This document shows positions 3,961 to 6,193 of a stretch of 6,193 bases of DNA, piece after piece (the stretch's first letter is position 1; the number at the start of each line of letters is the position of its first letter). The stretch spans positions 1 to 6,193 of the forward strand of contig DASSPT010000041.1 of NCBI GenBank assembly GCA_035699465.1. The letters are read 5' to 3'. Position numbers and translations under genes: made by a program. The notes below the pieces were generated by a model. The model searched no databases. It saw nothing but the letters and a program-made list of their open reading frames with translations, and was not told the DNA's origin. The stretch comes from JAICNR01 sp035699465 (GTDB taxonomy: Bacteria; Gemmatimonadota; Gemmatimonadetes; JACCXV01; JAHWKZ01).

Positions 3961-6193
3961 GTCCCGATCGCGAGCAGCTCGAGCGGGCCATACAGGCCCA
4001 GGAGACGCTGCGCGGAACGCTGGGCGATGAGATGGTCGAAGCGGCCATCACCGCTCTGCGCGAGAAGCTGGCCGCGCTCGGCCCGCCGGAAGAAGAGGCG
4101 CGCCGCCAGGTCACGATCCTGTTCGCCGACGTGACCGGCTTTACGGCGCTTGCAGAGACGCGCGACGCCGAAGAAGTGAGCGAGGCGATGAACGAGCTGT
4201 GGCGGCGCGTGGACGCCGTGATCCTCGAGCACGGCGGGATCATAGACAAGCACATGGGCGACGCGGTCATGGCGCTCTGGGGCGCCAGTGGAGCGCGCGA
4301 GGACGATCCGGTGCGGGCCATCTCCGCGGCGCTCGACATCCAACGCCAGATCGACGGCCTTCAGCTCGCCGGCCGGCCGCTGCGCGTCCGCGTAGGCATC
4401 AACACCGGCATGGTGCTGGTGGGCCGGGTGGGCACGCGCGGGGAGACCACGGTGGTGGGCGACGCGGTCAACGTCGCCAGCCGGCTGGAGGAGCTGGCCG
4501 CGCCGGGCACGATCCTGGTTTCGCACGACACGTATCGCCACGTCCGGGGCGTGTTCGACGTGCGCGAGGAAGCTCCGGCTATGGTCCGCGGCCGTGGGGA
4601 GCCGGTGCGCGTCTATACGGTGCTGGCCGCCAAGCGGAAGGCCTTCCGCCTGTCCACGCGGGGCGTGGAGGGCATCGAGACGCGGATGATCGGCCGCGAG
4701 GCGGAACTCAAGGCGCTCCTCGAGATGCTGCACGAGACGGTCGAGGAGCGCGAGCCGCGCGTGGTCACGGTCTACGGCGACGCCGGACTCGGTAAATCCC
4801 GTCTGATGTTCGAGTTTAGCAGTGCGGTGGAGCTCCTACCTGAACGCGTGTGGATGTTCGCGGGCAGGGCGCATCAGGAGATGCCGGCTCTGCAGTACGC
4901 GCTGGTGCGGGACCTGTTCGCCTCGCGGTTCGGGATCCAGGAAAGCGACTCCACCGAGGTCAAGCGATCCAAGTTCGAGAACGGCATGGAGCTCTTCCTC
5001 GGCGCCGCGGAAGAGAGCCGCATGATGGCACATGTGGTCGGACAGCTCATAGGATTCGATTTCTCCACTAGCCCGCACGTCAAGCCGATGCTCGGCAACC
5101 CGCGTCAGATCCGCGACCGCGCGCTGGACTACGCCGCGGAGTTCATGCGACGGGTCACGCAGAAGCTGCCCGCGGTAGTCCTCCTCGAGGACATTCACTG
5201 GGCCGACAACGGCTCGCTGGACTTCGTCGATCAGGTGACCCGAGCGTGCGAGGGAGCGCGCCTGTTCGTCCTCTGCCTGTCGCGCCCGAGCCTGCTCGAA
5301 CGCAGGCCCTCGTGGGGAGAGGGGATGGCGCACCACCAGCGGATCGATCTGCGCCCGCTGACCAAGCGCCAGAGCCGGCAGCTGGTCGAGGACATCCTGA
5401 GGCATTCGGAGAGCGTGCCGGAAGTGCTGCGCGAAGTTGTGGTAGGCAGCGCGGAGGGAAACCCCTTCTATCTCGAAGAGCTGATCAAGATGCTGATCGA
5501 CCAGGGAGTGATCCAACCCTCGCCGGAGCAGTGGACGATCGATCCTCGAAGACTCGTCGAGGTGCGGGTGCCCCCCACGCTCACCGGGATCATCCAGGCG
5601 CGTCTCGACCGGCTGACGCGCTGGGAGCGTGGCGTCCTCCAGCGGGCGTCGATCGTGGGGCGCGAATTCTGGAGCGAGGCGATCGAGCGCATGGGCGAGG
5701 AGCCGAAAGAGTCGGTGAACGGCGCGCTGGAATCGCTGCGCAAGAAGGAGCTGATATATCGGCACGAGGCGTCCCAGTTCGAAGGTGACGCCGAGTTCGC
5801 CTTCAAGCACGCGCTCCTGCGGGACGTCACGTACGAGAGCGTGCTCAAGCGCGATCGCGTCGCCTGGCACCGCGCAGTGGCCGAGTGGCTCGTGTGGCGG
5901 AGCGGGGACGAGGGTGATCGGTTCGCGGCCGTAATCGCAGACCACTTCGAGCGCGCGGGTCTCCCCGCCGAGGCCGCAACCTGGTACGGAAGGGCCGCCA
6001 ATCACGAATACGCTGCGTACGCAAACGAGACGGCGGTCGAGTACTACCGGCGCGCGATCGACTTCGCCTCCGAGGCCCAGGCGGTGTCGGGGGAGTCGGG
6101 CCGGGGGAGGCGGATCGAGTGGTACCGCGGCATGGCCGATGCGCTCGGGCTGCTGGCGCGCTTCGACGAGGCGATCGATGCGTTCGAGCGGAT
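3957..6193 (+). CDS. Class III adenylate cyclase fused to AAA/STAND-like ATPase and TPR region (3' end outside window)
   Basis: At least 745 residues, open to the right edge. Residues 1-48 are helical and charged, a leader I recall in similar cyclases. The cyclase domain (about 50-225) has metal-binding Asp58 (LFADVTGFT) and Asp102 (KHMGDAVMALWG), Lys98 at the adenine-selecting position, Thr165 at the second purine-recognition position, and Asn172 and Arg176 (VNVASRLEE). All catalytic residues are therefore present, and Thr in place of Asp is the class IIIb pattern. ATP to cAMP is the expected reaction. The ATPase (about 243-520) begins MIGREAELKALL and has Walker A GDAGLGKS (274-281), Walker B VVLLEDIHWAD (407-417) and SRPSLLERRPSW (442-453), as in Orc1-like AAA_16 domains. 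A winged-helix-like part follows (about 538-605), then FKHALLRDVTYES and TPR-like helices from about 640. No membrane segment is seen, so it is probably cytosolic. ATG 3957 is the only usual start after the in-frame YkuD stop. Relatives are often over 1000 aa. The ligand is unknown. Confidence 0.9.
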   Translation, partial: MSPDREQLERAIQAQETLRGTLGDEMVEAAITALREKLAALGPPEEEARRQVTILFADVTGFTALAETRDAEEVSEAMNELWRRVDAVILEHGGIIDKHMGDAVMALWGASGAREDDPVRAISAALDIQRQIDGLQLAGRPLRVRVGINTGMVLVGRVGTRGETTVVGDAVNVASRLEELAAPGTILVSHDTYRHVRGVFDVREEAPAMVRGRGEPVRVYTVLAAKRKAFRLSTRGVEGIETRMIGREAELKALLEMLHETVEEREPRVVTVYGDAGLGKSRLMFEFSSAVELLPERVWMFAGRAHQEMPALQYALVRDLFASRFGIQESDSTEVKRSKFENGMELFLGAAEESRMMAHVVGQLIGFDFSTSPHVKPMLGNPRQIRDRALDYAAEFMRRVTQKLPAVVLLEDIHWADNGSLDFVDQVTRACEGARLFVLCLSRPSLLERRPSWGEGMAHHQRIDLRPLTKRQSRQLVEDILRHSESVPEVLREVVVGSAEGNPFYLEELIKMLIDQGVIQPSPEQWTIDPRRLVEVRVPPTLTGIIQARLDRLTRWERGVLQRASIVGREFWSEAIERMGEEPKESVNGALESLRKKELIYRHEASQFEGDAEFAFKHALLRDVTYESVLKRDRVAWHRAVAEWLVWRSGDEGDRFAAVIADHFERAGLPAEAATWYGRAANHEYAAYANETAVEYYRRAIDFASEAQAVSGESGRGRRIEWYRGMADALGLLARFDEAIDAFER

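Noticed and set aside
1332..4733. A very long open frame (over 1100 codons) on the minus strand opposite E1, YkuD and the cyclase.
   Set aside because: All three plus-strand genes lie in the same register, and GC-rich codons leave an antisense frame free of stops. The translation is rich in His, Arg, Asp and Ala with no recognisable domain, whereas the plus strand shows intact catalytic motifs.
3957..6193. Possible anti-phage signalling (CBASS-like) role for the cyclase gene.
   Set aside because: The domain is a class III adenylate cyclase, not a CD-NTase, and no effector, nuclease, ubiquitin-like or membrane-pore gene is next to it in the window.

Overview
This is a GC-rich bacterial window (roughly two thirds G+C by eye) with dense coding on both strands, GTG and TTG starts, and long stop-free shadow frames typical of high-GC genomes. 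Gene content suggests a soil or aquatic member of a phylum such as Acidobacteriota, Gemmatimonadota or a related uncultured lineage. The clues are a single-chain fused E1 alpha/beta 2-oxo acid dehydrogenase and a large cyclase-ATPase-TPR signalling protein. This placement is inference; no taxonomic marker gene is present. No tRNA, rRNA, insertion sequence, CRISPR array or clear mobile element was seen.

Left part (1-1129): the last 29 codons of an unidentified plus-strand gene end at 90. Two minus-strand genes converge on it: an HD-domain phosphohydrolase-like gene (548-1129) followed 12 bp later by a small SpoIIAA-like STAS-fold gene (143-535, TTG start). The convergent junction holds a 14-bp direct repeat and a 7-bp-stem palindrome that overlaps the STAS stop codon.

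Centre (1130-1265): a 136-bp divergent intergenic region holds an AT-rich patch. It contains a plausible minus-strand promoter for the HD gene, a weaker plus-strand -10 candidate, an 8-bp inverted repeat and a palindrome that includes the best ribosome binding site candidate of the next gene.

Right part (1266-6193): three plus-strand genes. First is a fused alpha/beta E1 component of a branched-chain-type 2-oxo acid dehydrogenase (705 aa). Nine bases later comes a secreted L,D-transpeptidase-type (YkuD) protein of 171 aa. After a further 48 bp comes a large protein, cut by the window edge, with an N-terminal class III adenylate cyclase domain, an AAA/STAND-like ATPase and the start of a helical (TPR-like) region. 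The 48-bp gap contains a 15-codon open frame whose stop overlaps the cyclase start (ATGA), so translational coupling is possible. E1 and YkuD are probably cotranscribed from spacing alone; no known pathway joins central carbon metabolism, wall cross-linking and cAMP signalling here.

No clearly novel defence or mobile system is visible. The most worthwhile points are the possible leader peptide before the cyclase, the divergent regulatory region and the architecture of the cyclase-ATPase.
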